A stretch of 64,000 bases of DNA from Streptomyces griseomycini (GTDB lineage Bacteria; Actinomycetota; Actinomycetes; Streptomycetales; Streptomycetaceae): the NCBI RefSeq assembly GCF_014203535.1, contig NZ_JACHJI010000006.1:1-64000 (forward strand), read 5' to 3'. The notes beneath the pieces were generated by a model. The model was not told the DNA's origin and did not search any database. It was given only the letters and a program-made list of their open reading frames with translations. The position numbers were made by a program, and so were the translations under genes. How positions within the stretch are numbered: the first letter of the stretch is position 1; each line of letters begins with the position of its first letter. Below are positions 1 to 8,582 of the stretch, piece by piece.

Positions 1-276
1 TCCTACACCGAACTGCCCTCCTCCAACCCCGCGGTCCTCGCCTTCCTGCGCGAGTACGAGGACGACCTGGTGCTCTGCGTCCACAACTTCTCCCGCTTCT
101 CCCAGCCCACCGAACTCGACCTGAGCGAGTTCGACGGACGCCATCCGGTCGAGCTGTTCGGCGGGGTGCGCTTCCCGGCCATCGGCGAACTGCCGTACCT
201 GCTGACCCTCGGGGGCCACGGCTTCTACTGGTTCCGGCTCACCCGAGTCGCATCCCGCATCGGCCGACGACTGTGA
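1..276 (+). CDS. treS: trehalose synthase / maltosyltransferase TreS, C-terminal end (partial)
   Basis: Only the last 91 codons are inside the window; the frame is open from base 1 and ends at TGA 274-276. The segment reads like the C-terminal beta-sandwich of TreS, with a VHNFSRF strand, a VELFGGVRFP segment and the closing GFYWFRL. TreS interconverts maltose and trehalose, and in actinobacteria it works with maltokinase to feed maltose 1-phosphate to GlgE. The maltokinase gene directly downstream (start at 305) supports the call. The N-terminal GH13 catalytic domain lies outside the window. Confidence 0.88.
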   Translation, partial: SYTELPSSNPAVLAFLREYEDDLVLCVHNFSRFSQPTELDLSEFDGRHPVELFGGVRFPAIGELPYLLTLGGHGFYWFRLTRVASRIGRRL

Positions 277-304
277 GCGTGTGCCGGCGAGAGGAGGCGT
301 CACC

Positions 305-1663
305 ATGACGAAGACCGCATTCCTGCTCCCGCGGAGCGCGCCCGCCGAACACATGGGGTCGCTCACCGGGCTGCTGCGCGAGTGGCTGCCGGGGCAGCGC
401 TGGTTCGCCGGCAAGGACCGGCCCGTCACCGACCTCGGAGTGCTGTCGATGACGGAGCTGTTCCCGGGCTGCCTGCACGTGCTGGTCCACGCCGGCCACG
501 GAGGCGTGCCCGCTCCCGGGGGGAACCCCCCGGCCGGCGACTGCTACCAGCTCCTCCTCGGCGTACGGGAGAACCCCTCGCCGCGCCTCGGCAGGGCGCT
601 CATCGGACGGGTGCGGGACGGGCGGCTGGCCGGGACGACGGTCTACGACGCCCTCCACGACCCGCGCGCGGCCCAGCTGCTCCTGGAGCGGCTGCGCCAC
701 CCCGGTACCGCGGGCCCGCTGCGCTTCGAGAGCGACGCGTCCCAGCAGGTGCCCGCCGGACTGGTGCCGCGGCTGCTGGACGCCGAGCAGTCCAACTCCT
801 CGCTGGTGTACGGCGACGAGTACATCCTGAAGGTCTTCCGGCGCATCCAGCCCGGGGTCAACCCCGACCTGGAGGTGCCGGGCGCGCTGGCCCGCCAGGG
901 CTGCCACCGCGTCCCCGCGCCGGTGGCCTGGTTCCGCACCACGCACCCCTTCAAGGCGACGCTGGGCGTGCTCCAGCCGTACCTGCGCGACGCCTCCGAC
1001 GGCTGGACGCTGGCCCTGGACGCGCTCGCCTCCGGTGACGACTTCACCGCGCAGGCGCGCGCGCTGGGCCGGGCCACGGCGGACGTGCACCTGGCGCTGG
1101 CCTCGGCCTTCCCGGTGGGCGCGCCCGGGGAGAACGGGCGGACGGCCGCGGGGATGACCGAGCGGCTGACGGCCGCGGCGCACTGCGTCCCCGCGCTCCA
1201 GCCCTTCGTGCCGGGACTGCGTGCCGCCTTCGCCGCGCTGACCACCTGCGATCCCGGGCCGCCCGCCCAGCGCATCCACGGCGACCTGCACCTGGGCCAG
1301 GTGCTGCGGGCCGGGCGCGAGTGGTTCGTCATCGACTTCGAGGGCGAGCCGTCCCGGCCGCTGACCGAACGGCGCAGCGCCCACTCCCCCGTGCGGGACA
1401 TCGCCGGGATGCTGCGCTCCTTCGACTACGCCGCCCGGCAGCGCCGCCCCTGGCGCCCGGAGTGGGCGCGCCGCTGCCGGGAGGCCTACTGCGCGGGCTA
1501 CGCGGCCCGCGCCGGCTGGGACCCGCGCAAGAAGCACGGCCTGCTCCGCGCCTACGAGACCGACCGGGCCGTGTACGAGGTGCTGTACGAGGCCCGGCAC
1601 CGACCCGACTGGCTGCCCGTACCCATGGCGGCGATCGAGCGCCTCGCCGTGAGAGGAGACTGA
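305..1663 (+). CDS. mak: maltokinase (Mak/Pep2)
   Basis: Encodes 452 aa. Maltokinase phosphorylates maltose with ATP to give maltose 1-phosphate, the GlgE donor in the trehalose-to-alpha-glucan route. The phosphotransferase fold is visible: catalytic loop HGDLHLGQ with Asp327 and the Mg-binding VIDFEGEP with Asp344, the DFEGEP form being typical of this family. An in-frame GTG at 281 would extend the protein, but the ATG at 305 has a GAGAGGAGG ribosome site just upstream and is preferred. It follows treS by 28 bp and precedes glgB by 4 bp, so the three genes probably form one operon. Some homologues are fused to TreS; here the two are separate. Confidence 0.92.
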   Translation: MTKTAFLLPRSAPAEHMGSLTGLLREWLPGQRWFAGKDRPVTDLGVLSMTELFPGCLHVLVHAGHGGVPAPGGNPPAGDCYQLLLGVRENPSPRLGRALIGRVRDGRLAGTTVYDALHDPRAAQLLLERLRHPGTAGPLRFESDASQQVPAGLVPRLLDAEQSNSSLVYGDEYILKVFRRIQPGVNPDLEVPGALARQGCHRVPAPVAWFRTTHPFKATLGVLQPYLRDASDGWTLALDALASGDDFTAQARALGRATADVHLALASAFPVGAPGENGRTAAGMTERLTAAAHCVPALQPFVPGLRAAFAALTTCDPGPPAQRIHGDLHLGQVLRAGREWFVIDFEGEPSRPLTERRSAHSPVRDIAGMLRSFDYAARQRRPWRPEWARRCREAYCAGYAARAGWDPRKKHGLLRAYETDRAVYEVLYEARHRPDWLPVPMAAIERLAVRGD

Positions 1664-1667
1664 AGCC

Positions 1668-3893
1668 GTGGCCCTGCGTGACACCCCGCTTCCCGAACCG
1701 GCCGGGCCCGCCCCGTCCGCCCCCGCGGCCCGCGAGGCCGCACCCCCCCTCGACCCGACCGACCGGGGACGCCTGCTGGCCGGCGCCCACCACGATCCGC
1801 ACGCGCTGCTCGGCGCCCACCCGGTGCCGGGCGGGATCGCCTTCCGGGCGCTGCGCCCCTTCGCGCGCGAGGTGAGCGTGGTCGTCGGCGGCGAGCGCAC
1901 CCCGCTCGTCTCGGAGGGCGACGGCCTGTTCTCCGGCGTGCTGCCGCTGGACGCGATCCCCGCGTACACGCTGACGGTGGCCTACGGGGATGACGCGGCC
2001 GTGGAGACGCACGACCCGTACCGGTTCCTGCCCGCGCTCGGCGAGCTCGACCTGCACCTGATCGGCGAGGGCCGGCACGAGGAGCTGTGGACGGCGCTCG
2101 GCGCGCACCCCATGACCCACCAGGGCGTGGCCGGCACCCGCTTCACGGTGTGGGCGCCGAACGCGCAGGGCGTGCGGCTCGCCGCGGACTTCACCCACTG
2201 GGACGGCACGGCGTTCCCGATGCGGTCGCTGGGCTCGTCCGGGGTGTGGGAGCTGTTCCTGCCGGGCGTCGGCGAGGGCACCCGCTACAAGTTCGAGATC
2301 CACTCCCGGTACGGCCACCGGTTCCTCAAGGCCGACCCGATGGCCCGCCGCGCGGAGGAGCCGCCGAACACGGCGTCCGTCGTGACGGCCTCGCACTACG
2401 AGTGGGGCGACGCCGAGTGGCTCCGGCGCCGGGCCGAGGTGCCCGTGCACGAGGCGCCGTTCTCGGTGTACGAGGTGCACCTGCCGTCCTGGCGGCCCGG
2501 ACTGACCTACCGCGAACTGGCCGAGGTGCTGCCCGCCTACGTCAGTGACCTCGGCTTCACCCACGTGGAGCTGATGCCGGTCGCCGAGCACCCCTTCGGC
2601 CCGTCCTGGGGCTACCAGGTCACCGGCTTCTACGCGCCGACCGCGCGGCTCGGCTCGCCCGACGACTTCAGGTACCTGATCGACGCGCTGCACCGGGCCG
2701 GCATCGGTGTGATCATGGACTGGGTGCCGGCGCACTTCCCGAAGGACGACTGGGCGCTGGCCCGGTTCGACGGGGACCCGCTGTACGAACCCGGGGACTC
2801 CCGGCGCGCGGAGCACCCGGACTGGGGGACGTACACCTTCGACTTCGCCCGCACCGAGGTGCGCAACTTCCTGGTCGCGAACGCCGTGTACTGGTGCGAG
2901 GAGTTCCACATCGACGGCCTGCGGGTGGACGCGGTCGCCTCCATGCTCTACCTGGACTACTCGCGCGAGGACGGCGGGTGGGAGCCCAACGCGTACGGCG
3001 GGCGGGAGGACCTGGCGGCGGTGGCGTTCCTGCAGGAGATGAACGCGACCGTCTACCGGCGCTGCCCCGGCGTGGTGACGATCGCGGAGGAGTCGACGGC
3101 GTGGGGCGGGGTGACCCGGCCCACCGACACCGGCGGCCTCGGGTTCGGCCTGAAGTGGAACATGGGCTGGATGCACGACACGCTGGAGTACGTCTCCCAC
3201 GAGCCGGTCCACCGCAAGTACCACCACCACGAGATGACCTTCGCGATGGTGTACGCCTACAGCGAGAACTACGTGCTGCCGATCTCCCACGACGAGGTGG
3301 TGCACGGCAAGCAGGCGCTGGTGTCGAAGATGCCCGGCGACTGGTGGCAGCGGCGCGCGAACGTCCGCGCCTACCTCGGCTTCATGTGGGCCCACCCCGG
3401 CAAGCAGCTGCTCTTCATGGGGCAGGAGTTCGCGCAGGGCGCCGAGTGGTCCGAGAAGCAGGGACCGGAGTGGTGGCTGCTCGACGACGGGTACCACTCC
3501 GCGGGCGACCACCGCGGGGTGCGGGACCTGGTCCGCGACCTCAATGCGCGCTACCGGGCGACCCCGGCGCTGTGGCAGCGCGACACCGATCCGTCCGGCT
3601 TCCGCTGGGTCGAGGTGGACGCCGCCGACGACAACGTCTTCGCCTTCCTGCGGTTCGACGCCGGGGGCCGGCCGCTGCTGGCGGTGTCGAACTTCTCCCC
3701 CGTGGTCCGGCACGACCACCGGCTCGGCGTCGGCGACGACGTGGTCGCCTGGCAGGAGGTCCTGAACACCGACGCCGCCCGCTACGGCGGCGGGGACGTC
3801 GTGAACCCGGACCCGGTCAAGCCCGAGGACGGCTGCCTCCGGCTCACGCTGCCGCCGCTCGCGACGGTGTGGCTGGTGCCGACCGCTCTGTGA
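1668..3893 (+). CDS. glgB: 1,4-alpha-glucan branching enzyme GlgB
   Basis: Encodes 741 aa, normal for an actinobacterial branching enzyme. It introduces alpha-1,6 branches into the glucan made by GlgE. After a Pro/Ala-rich start come an N-terminal beta-sandwich, a CBM48-type module (HPMTHQGVAG then TRFTVWAPNAQGVRLAADF) and the GH13 barrel. Catalytic residues visible are the nucleophile Asp421 in GLRVDAVAS, acid/base Glu474 in TIAEES and Asp542 in ISHDEVVHG. The GTG start at 1668 has GAGAGGAG about 10 bp upstream. It is probably the second branching enzyme of the genome (GlgBII type), tied to trehalose/maltose recycling rather than to ADP-glucose glycogen synthesis; that is inferred from context. 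Confidence 0.94.
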   Translation: MALRDTPLPEPAGPAPSAPAAREAAPPLDPTDRGRLLAGAHHDPHALLGAHPVPGGIAFRALRPFAREVSVVVGGERTPLVSEGDGLFSGVLPLDAIPAYTLTVAYGDDAAVETHDPYRFLPALGELDLHLIGEGRHEELWTALGAHPMTHQGVAGTRFTVWAPNAQGVRLAADFTHWDGTAFPMRSLGSSGVWELFLPGVGEGTRYKFEIHSRYGHRFLKADPMARRAEEPPNTASVVTASHYEWGDAEWLRRRAEVPVHEAPFSVYEVHLPSWRPGLTYRELAEVLPAYVSDLGFTHVELMPVAEHPFGPSWGYQVTGFYAPTARLGSPDDFRYLIDALHRAGIGVIMDWVPAHFPKDDWALARFDGDPLYEPGDSRRAEHPDWGTYTFDFARTEVRNFLVANAVYWCEEFHIDGLRVDAVASMLYLDYSREDGGWEPNAYGGREDLAAVAFLQEMNATVYRRCPGVVTIAEESTAWGGVTRPTDTGGLGFGLKWNMGWMHDTLEYVSHEPVHRKYHHHEMTFAMVYAYSENYVLPISHDEVVHGKQALVSKMPGDWWQRRANVRAYLGFMWAHPGKQLLFMGQEFAQGAEWSEKQGPEWWLLDDGYHSAGDHRGVRDLVRDLNARYRATPALWQRDTDPSGFRWVEVDAADDNVFAFLRFDAGGRPLLAVSNFSPVVRHDHRLGVGDDVVAWQEVLNTDAARYGGGDVVNPDPVKPEDGCLRLTLPPLATVWLVPTAL

Positions 3894-3941
3894 GGCCCGG
3901 CGACGCCGCCAGGTGTCCGACGTCCCGAGCGGGGCATCCGG

Positions 3942-3953
3942 GGTCGTACGACC
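3942..3953. promoter_or_regulatory. 12-bp perfect palindrome before the GCS2-like gene
   Basis: GGTCGTACGACC is a perfect palindrome 49 bp before the GTG start at 4002, in the 108-bp gap after glgB. It could be an operator or chance; no matching regulator is recognised. Confidence 0.25.
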
Positions 3954-4001
3954 GAGGGCTTCTCGGCGTCGTCGCGGCAGGTCACAGAAAGGCGGCACCA
4001 C

Positions 4002-5090
4002 GTGCGCACCGTCGGAGTGGAGGAGGAGCTCCTCCTGGTCGATCCGGAGACGGGTGAACCGCGGGCGATGTCCGCGGCGGTGCTCGCCCGCGCCGAGCGG
4101 GACGGCGCGGAGCGGGACGTCTTCGAGAAGGAACTGCACGAGCAGATGCTGGAGTTCGCCACGCATCCGCAGTCCTCGATGGAGAGCCTGCACGCGGAGA
4201 TCGTCCGCTGTCGCAAGGAGGCGGCGGGGCACGCGGAGGAGATCGGCTGCACCGTCGCCGCGCTCGCCACCTCGCCGCTGCCGGTCAGCCCGTCCATCGG
4301 TGTCAGCCGGCGGTACCGGTGGATGGAGGAGCAGTACGGCATCGCCACCCGGGAGCAGCTCGTCCTGGGCTGCCACGTCCACGTCTCCGTCGAGTCCGAC
4401 GAGGAGGGCGTCGGCGTCGTGGACCGGCTGCGGCCCTGGCTGTCGGTGCTGGCGGCGCTCAGCGCGAACTCGCCGTTCTGGCAGGGCAGGGACTCGGGGT
4501 ACAGCAGTTACCGCAGCCGGGTCTGGCAGCGCTGGCCGTCGGCCGGTCCGACGGAGATCTTCGGCTCGGCCGAGCGGTACCACCGGCAGGTCGCCGACAT
4601 GGTGGCCACCGGCGCCATCCTGGACGAGGCCATGGTCTACTTCGACGCGCGGCTGTCCCAGCGGTACCCCACGGTGGAGATCCGCGTCTCCGACGTCTGT
4701 CTGCACGCGGAGACCGCGGGGCTGATCGCCACCCTCGCCCGCGGGCTCGTGGAGACCGCCGCACGCGAGTGGAGGGCCGGCCGGGAGCCGCTCGACCCCG
4801 GTGTCAGCCTGCTCCGGCTGGCCGCGTGGCAGGCGGCCCGGTCGGGGCTGACGGGCGAGCTGCTGCATCCCGGGACCATGCACCGCATGCCCGCCGAGGC
4901 GGTCGTGCGGGCCCTGCTCGACCATGTCGCCGAGGCGCTGGAGGACGCCGGGGACCTCGAACGGGCCCGGGAGGGGTGTGCCGGGCTGCTGCGCGACGGC
5001 AACGGGGCACGGGTGCAGCGCGAGCTGCTGCGACGCACCGGAAGCCTGCGGGACGTCGTCACGGAGTGCGTGCGGCACACCCAGGGGTGA
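4002..5090 (+). CDS. carboxylate-amine ligase, GCS2 (YbdK/EgtA-like) family
   Basis: Encodes 362 aa, the usual length for the YbdK-type glutamate-cysteine ligase 2 family. The family joins an amino group to a glutamate gamma-carboxyl using ATP. The N-terminus TVGVEEELLLVDPETGEP is the family signature, followed by ELHEQMLEFATHPQ and the VLGCHVHVSVES strand with the metal-binding histidines. The GTG start has an AAAGGCGG site upstream. Streptomyces make mycothiol rather than glutathione, so the true substrate is unclear; ergothioneine-type gamma-glutamylcysteine synthesis is one option. It sits 108 bp after glgB and may have its own promoter. Confidence 0.82.
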   Translation: MRTVGVEEELLLVDPETGEPRAMSAAVLARAERDGAERDVFEKELHEQMLEFATHPQSSMESLHAEIVRCRKEAAGHAEEIGCTVAALATSPLPVSPSIGVSRRYRWMEEQYGIATREQLVLGCHVHVSVESDEEGVGVVDRLRPWLSVLAALSANSPFWQGRDSGYSSYRSRVWQRWPSAGPTEIFGSAERYHRQVADMVATGAILDEAMVYFDARLSQRYPTVEIRVSDVCLHAETAGLIATLARGLVETAAREWRAGREPLDPGVSLLRLAAWQAARSGLTGELLHPGTMHRMPAEAVVRALLDHVAEALEDAGDLERAREGCAGLLRDGNGARVQRELLRRTGSLRDVVTECVRHTQG

Positions 5091-5196
5091 GGCGTCCCCG
5101 CGGGCCGTCCGGTTCTCGGGGAGGGGGTCCTGCCGGCGGGTTCCCCCGGGGCCGGGTTCCCGGCGGGCGGGTTCCCGGCGCGGGTCCGGCGGGTTC
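5091..5196. repeat. convergent gap with tandem CGGGTTCCC repeats
   Basis: Between the stops of two convergent genes lie three closely spaced copies of a CGGGTTCCC-type motif (about 5137-5180) plus a related CGGGTTCTC. With the adjoining CCGGGG/CCCCGG tracts they can fold into several GC hairpins. A bidirectional termination zone is plausible. Confidence 0.35.
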
Positions 5197-5430
5197 TCAG
5201 AGGATGAGCACGAGGGCGTAGGCGAGGAAGAAGGCCGCGATCAGCGCCACGAGGACGAGGATCAGGGTCAGGGGCGCCTTGGCCCAGCCCTTGGGCGGGT
5301 TGTGCGTCTCCTGGGGACCGGCCTCGGGCATGCTGCTCTCCGCGGGCGGGGTCTCGCCCGGGGGGACGCCGCCGCCCGGTTCGAGGCCGGTGGTGCGTTC
5401 CGGTTCGGGGTCTGGATTGACGTGGCTCAT
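5197..5430 (-). CDS. small single-pass membrane protein (DUF6480-like)
   Basis: Encodes 77 aa from ATG 5430. The N-terminal 45 residues are acidic and proline-rich (NPDPEPERTTGLEPGG, then PPGETPPAE). The C-terminus is one hydrophobic helix (LTLILVLVALIAAFFLAYALVL) after a basic KGWAKAP anchor. An upstream in-frame start would add a charged, non-conserved-looking extension, so the shorter form is chosen. It resembles the Streptomyces family I recall as DUF6480; function unknown. It is divergent from the acyl-CoA ligase gene, and the 152-bp gap probably holds both promoters. Confidence 0.7.
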   Translation of the reverse strand: MSHVNPDPEPERTTGLEPGGGVPPGETPPAESSMPEAGPQETHNPPKGWAKAPLTLILVLVALIAAFFLAYALVLIL

Positions 5431-5582
5431 GCCGTCCGGGTCCCCGATCCCGCCGAGATCATCGGTGTGGGAACAGTTGTCGTGATCCCGGCCCCGGGGC
5501 GCTTCGGCTCGGCTACATTCAGGCACCGCCGATGACGGTGCTCGTCGGCCGAGTCACACCCCGTACACGTCAGGAGCAGTGC

Positions 5583-7487
5583 ATGCGCGACCTCGCTCTC
5601 GCTCCCCCGTCCGCCCCGCCCCTGACCGGGGGCCTCGCCGACAGCCTGTTCGAGACGGCGGCCGAGAACCCCACCCTGCCGATGCTCGCCCGCCGCGCGT
5701 CCACGGCCTCCTCCACCTGGGAGGAGATCACCGCGGTGGAGTTCCGCGACGCGGTCGTCGATCTGGCCAAGGGGCTGATCGCGTCGGGGATCTCGCCCGG
5801 CCAACGGGTGGCGATCATGGCGCGCACCCGGTACGAGTGGACCGTCCTGTGCCACGCGCTGTGGACCGTGGGCGCCGAGGTCGTCCCGATCTACCCGACC
5901 TCCTCGCGCGACCAGGTGGAGTGGATCCTGCGGGACTCCGGGTGTGTGGCCGTGCTGGTCGAGGACGAGCAGGGCGTGATGACCGTGGGGTCCGTGTGTG
6001 CCTCGCTGCCGCTGCTGCGGCACGTCTGGCAGCTGGACGCGGGCGCGCTGGACCAGCTGGTGGCGCGCGGCGAGTACATTCCGCTGGCCACGGTCGACTC
6101 GATGCGCCGCATCGTGCTGCCGGACTCCACGGCCGTCATCGCCTACACCTCCGGCACCTCGGGTCACCCCACGGGCTGTGCCCTGAGCCACCGCAACCTG
6201 GCCTTCCCCTGCGACACGCTGCTGGCGGGCTGGGGGCACACGGCGGCACCGCCCGGGGAGCAGGGCGCCGTCCTCGCCTTCCTCCCCTTCTCCCACGTCT
6301 ACGGCCTGATGATCCAGGGGCTGTGCGTGCGCGGCGGCCTGCTGATGGGGCACGAACCCGATCTCGGCGGGGAGTCCCTGTCCTCGGCCCTGCGCACCTT
6401 CCGGCCCACCTACCTGTACGCCGTCCCGTCGCTGCTGGAGAAGATCTACAAGAACTTCCTGCGCACGGCGCAGCAGGCGGGCCGCGGCACCCTGTTCGAG
6501 CGGGCCGCCGACACCGCACGGGACTTCGCCGCCGCACTGGAGCGGCACAGGCTGGGCCGCGGCCCGGGGCCGGGCCTCGATCTGCGGTTGCAGCACGCCC
6601 TGTACGAGCGCACGGTCTACCGCAGGCTGCGGGCCGCGCTGGGCGGCCGGGTGCGCCGGGCCACCTCCGGCGGTTCGCCGCTCAGCCGCGACCTCTCCCT
6701 CTTCTACGAGGGGATCGGCATCTACGTCCACGACGGCTACGGGCTCACCGAGACCGGCGGCGGGGTGACGATGCAGCCGTTCGGCCGGGAGAAGTCCGGC
6801 ACCGTCGGGCAGGCGCTGCCGGGCGCCGAGATCCGGGTGGCCGACGACGGGGAGATCCTGGTGCGCGGGCCGTCCGTGTTCCAGGGGTACGTGGGCGACG
6901 AGACCGCCACCCGGGCCGCGCTGAGCGGCGGCTGGCTGGCCACCGGCGACCTCGGCCGGCTGGACGCCGAGGGCTACCTCACGATCACCGGCCGCAAGAA
7001 GGACACCATCGTCACCAGCAGCGGCAAGAGCGTGGCGCCGGCGGCGCTGGAGCAGCGGCTGCGGATGCACCCGCTCGTCCACCAGGCCGTCGTCGTGGGC
7101 GACAACCGGCCCTGTGTGGGTGCCCTGATCACCCTGGACCCGGAGTTCCTGACCCACTGGCGGGCGGCCCTGTCCCTGCCGGGCGACGCGCCGACCCGGG
7201 AGGCCCGGGAGGAGAACGCGCTGCGCGAGGAGATCGCGCGGGCGGTCGCCGCGGCCAACAGCAGTGTGTCGCGCTCGGAATCGATCCGGGTGTTCCGGGT
7301 GCTGCCGGAACCCTTCGACGTGACCAACGGGTTGCTCACGCCGTCGATGAAGCTGCGCCGGGACGAGATAGTGCGGCACTACGCGCTGGAGATCGACGCG
7401 ATGTACCAGTCGCGTTCGCGTCCGCGGCGGACGCCGGACCACGAGGAGACGACGGGCTGGGACGACTCGGACAACGTGTTCCGCTGA
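5583..7487 (+). CDS. AMP-dependent long-chain fatty-acid-CoA ligase family protein
   Basis: Encodes 634 aa. The family adenylates a carboxylic acid and usually transfers it to CoA. An N-terminal AMP-binding fold carries the A3 motif YTSGTSGHPTG (from residue 188) and the GYGLTETGG acyl-site segment; the C-terminal lid has TGDLG, the GRKKDTIVTSSGK hinge and Lys590 in SMKLRR. Family members usually have Lys in the PKG step of A3; here it is Thr197 (see findings). The closest type is FadD15, acting on long-chain fatty acids. ATG 5583 follows CAGGAGCAG and is chosen over an upstream ATG. A strong terminator follows at 7501. Confidence 0.86.
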   Translation: MRDLALAPPSAPPLTGGLADSLFETAAENPTLPMLARRASTASSTWEEITAVEFRDAVVDLAKGLIASGISPGQRVAIMARTRYEWTVLCHALWTVGAEVVPIYPTSSRDQVEWILRDSGCVAVLVEDEQGVMTVGSVCASLPLLRHVWQLDAGALDQLVARGEYIPLATVDSMRRIVLPDSTAVIAYTSGTSGHPTGCALSHRNLAFPCDTLLAGWGHTAAPPGEQGAVLAFLPFSHVYGLMIQGLCVRGGLLMGHEPDLGGESLSSALRTFRPTYLYAVPSLLEKIYKNFLRTAQQAGRGTLFERAADTARDFAAALERHRLGRGPGPGLDLRLQHALYERTVYRRLRAALGGRVRRATSGGSPLSRDLSLFYEGIGIYVHDGYGLTETGGGVTMQPFGREKSGTVGQALPGAEIRVADDGEILVRGPSVFQGYVGDETATRAALSGGWLATGDLGRLDAEGYLTITGRKKDTIVTSSGKSVAPAALEQRLRMHPLVHQAVVVGDNRPCVGALITLDPEFLTHWRAALSLPGDAPTREAREENALREEIARAVAAANSSVSRSESIRVFRVLPEPFDVTNGLLTPSMKLRRDEIVRHYALEIDAMYQSRSRPRRTPDHEETTGWDDSDNVFR

Positions 7488-7500
7488 GCGCCCGGCCCGC

Positions 7501-7540
7501 GAGGGGGTGCCCACCGGTGAGCCCGGTGGGCACCCCCCTC
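7501..7540 (+). terminator. rho-independent-type hairpin after the acyl-CoA ligase
   Basis: A near-perfect inverted repeat of about 17 bp (GAGGGGGTGCCCACCGG and its complement, one bulged C) with a 5-nt loop, starting 13 bp after the stop. There is no long U tract, which is common in Streptomyces. Confidence 0.75.
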
Positions 7541-7631
7541 GTGCGTCCGGGACCGACGGCGTGTCCGGGGCCGACGGCGCACCGCGCGATCGCGGTCGCC
7601 CCGTTCCGTGCTCCGCGGCACCGGGTGACGT

Positions 7632-7657
7632 GTTTGTCACCGGCAGCTCACGGGCAT
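7632..7657 (+). promoter_or_regulatory. SigB-like promoter candidate, with a 6-bp inverted repeat over the -35
   Basis: GTTT (7632-7635), 16 bp, GGGCAT (7652-7657): close to the SigB-type GNNT-N14-16-GGGTAC/T pattern with one mismatch in the -10. GGTGAC-N6-GTCACC (7624-7641) overlaps the -35 and could be a repressor site. It lies 97 bp before the ATPase start at 7754. Confidence 0.35.
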
Positions 7658-7753
7658 GCGGGCGCGTAGGCTCCGCCAGCACGGGAACCCACAGACCGGA
7701 GATGCAGAGAAAGCAGGACTACCGCCCCGCGATGCCGGGGCCTGGAAGGCGAG

Positions 7754-8188
7754 ATGGCAACCGAGCCGCATGGGGACAGGACACTGGCTGCCGAGGAGAT
7801 CACGAGCCGCATCGCCAGCTTCCCCGGGGAGCTGCACGACGTCACGGACGCGCGCATGGTCGCGGAGGAGTTCCTCTTCGACCTGGCCCGCGTGTCGGCG
7901 CCGGCGGCCCCGGAGCACTGGGACGACATACTCCTGGTCGTCACGGAACTGGCAGCCAACGCGGTCCAGTACGCACCGGGACCCTTCCAGCTGCGGCTGC
8001 GCAGGACGTTCGACGGTGTGCACGTCGTGATGCACGACACGAGCACCACCGAGCCCGCCCCGCGGCCCTTCCAGCCGAGCCGCGGCGGGGGCGGCATCGG
8101 CTGGCACCTGATCCACACGTTGTGCGATCAGGTCAGTGTGGTCAGCGACGACCACGGCAAGGACATCCACGTCTTCCTGCCCTGGTGA
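7754..8188 (+). CDS. anti-sigma/regulatory ATP-binding protein (RsbW-like HATPase_c_2)
   Basis: Encodes 144 aa. The GHKL ATPase fold is seen in the N box VTELAANAVQYA, a G1-type MHDTSTTEPAP and the G2 glycine stretch RGGGGIGWHLI. Such proteins bind a sigma factor or phosphorylate a STAS antagonist on serine, releasing the sigma when the antagonist is dephosphorylated. ATG 7754 follows GGAAGGCGAG. It is transcribed toward the large stress-signalling block, and the STAS protein at 15917 or a sigma factor in this window are possible partners. The partner cannot be decided from sequence. Confidence 0.85.
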   Translation: MATEPHGDRTLAAEEITSRIASFPGELHDVTDARMVAEEFLFDLARVSAPAAPEHWDDILLVVTELAANAVQYAPGPFQLRLRRTFDGVHVVMHDTSTTEPAPRPFQPSRGGGGIGWHLIHTLCDQVSVVSDDHGKDIHVFLPW

Positions 8189-8210
8189 CCCCGGCCCGGC
8201 GGCACGGCAC

Positions 8211-8582
8211 TCACCCGGTGGGGGTCTCACGCGGCGGCAGCCGGTGGTAGTAGTCGCCGACCCTGCCGAGGTACGCGGGGTCCATGGTCTCGCTGTCGGT
8301 CCGGAACCGGGGCGCGCCCTTCACCTCGGCCCTGCTGCACGACACCGCTATCCTCCGCTCCCCGGTGTCGATGCCCTCGACGACGCCCACCGGCACCAGG
8401 ACGCTGCGGCCGAACACCCAGACGCCGGTGTCGACGACGAGATGCCGCATGCCGTGGTGGTCGGCCTGCCGGTCCACGTGGCCGATGGTGCCGTCGTTCG
8501 CGACGACGGTGTAGCCCGTCAGGTCCCGCTCCTGAACGTCGCTCAGGTCCGGCGCGTACGACCAGATGCTGTCGATGGGCAC
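8211..8582 (-). CDS. PRC-barrel domain protein
   Basis: Encodes 123 aa from GTG 8582, which has AAGGAGCA upstream; a longer in-frame version has an arginine/cysteine-rich N-terminus that looks non-coding. The body fits a PRC-barrel: DLTGYTVVANDGTIGHVDRQ followed by the beta strands YLVVDT-like (HLVVDTGVWVFG) and SVLVPVGVVEGID. PRC-barrel proteins bind RNA or other proteins, and Streptomyces stress regulons contain several. It converges on the ATPase gene, with 22 bp between the stops. A SigB-type promoter match lies about 260 bp upstream (8843-8867, minus strand). Confidence 0.8.
   Translation of the reverse strand: MPIDSIWSYAPDLSDVQERDLTGYTVVANDGTIGHVDRQADHHGMRHLVVDTGVWVFGRSVLVPVGVVEGIDTGERRIAVSCSRAEVKGAPRFRTDSETMDPAYLGRVGDYYHRLPPRETPTG

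Noticed and set aside
1329..5078. A 1249-codon minus-strand open frame across mak, glgB and the GCS2-like gene
   Set aside because: It crosses three clear plus-strand genes and shows no domain; a high-GC antisense artefact.
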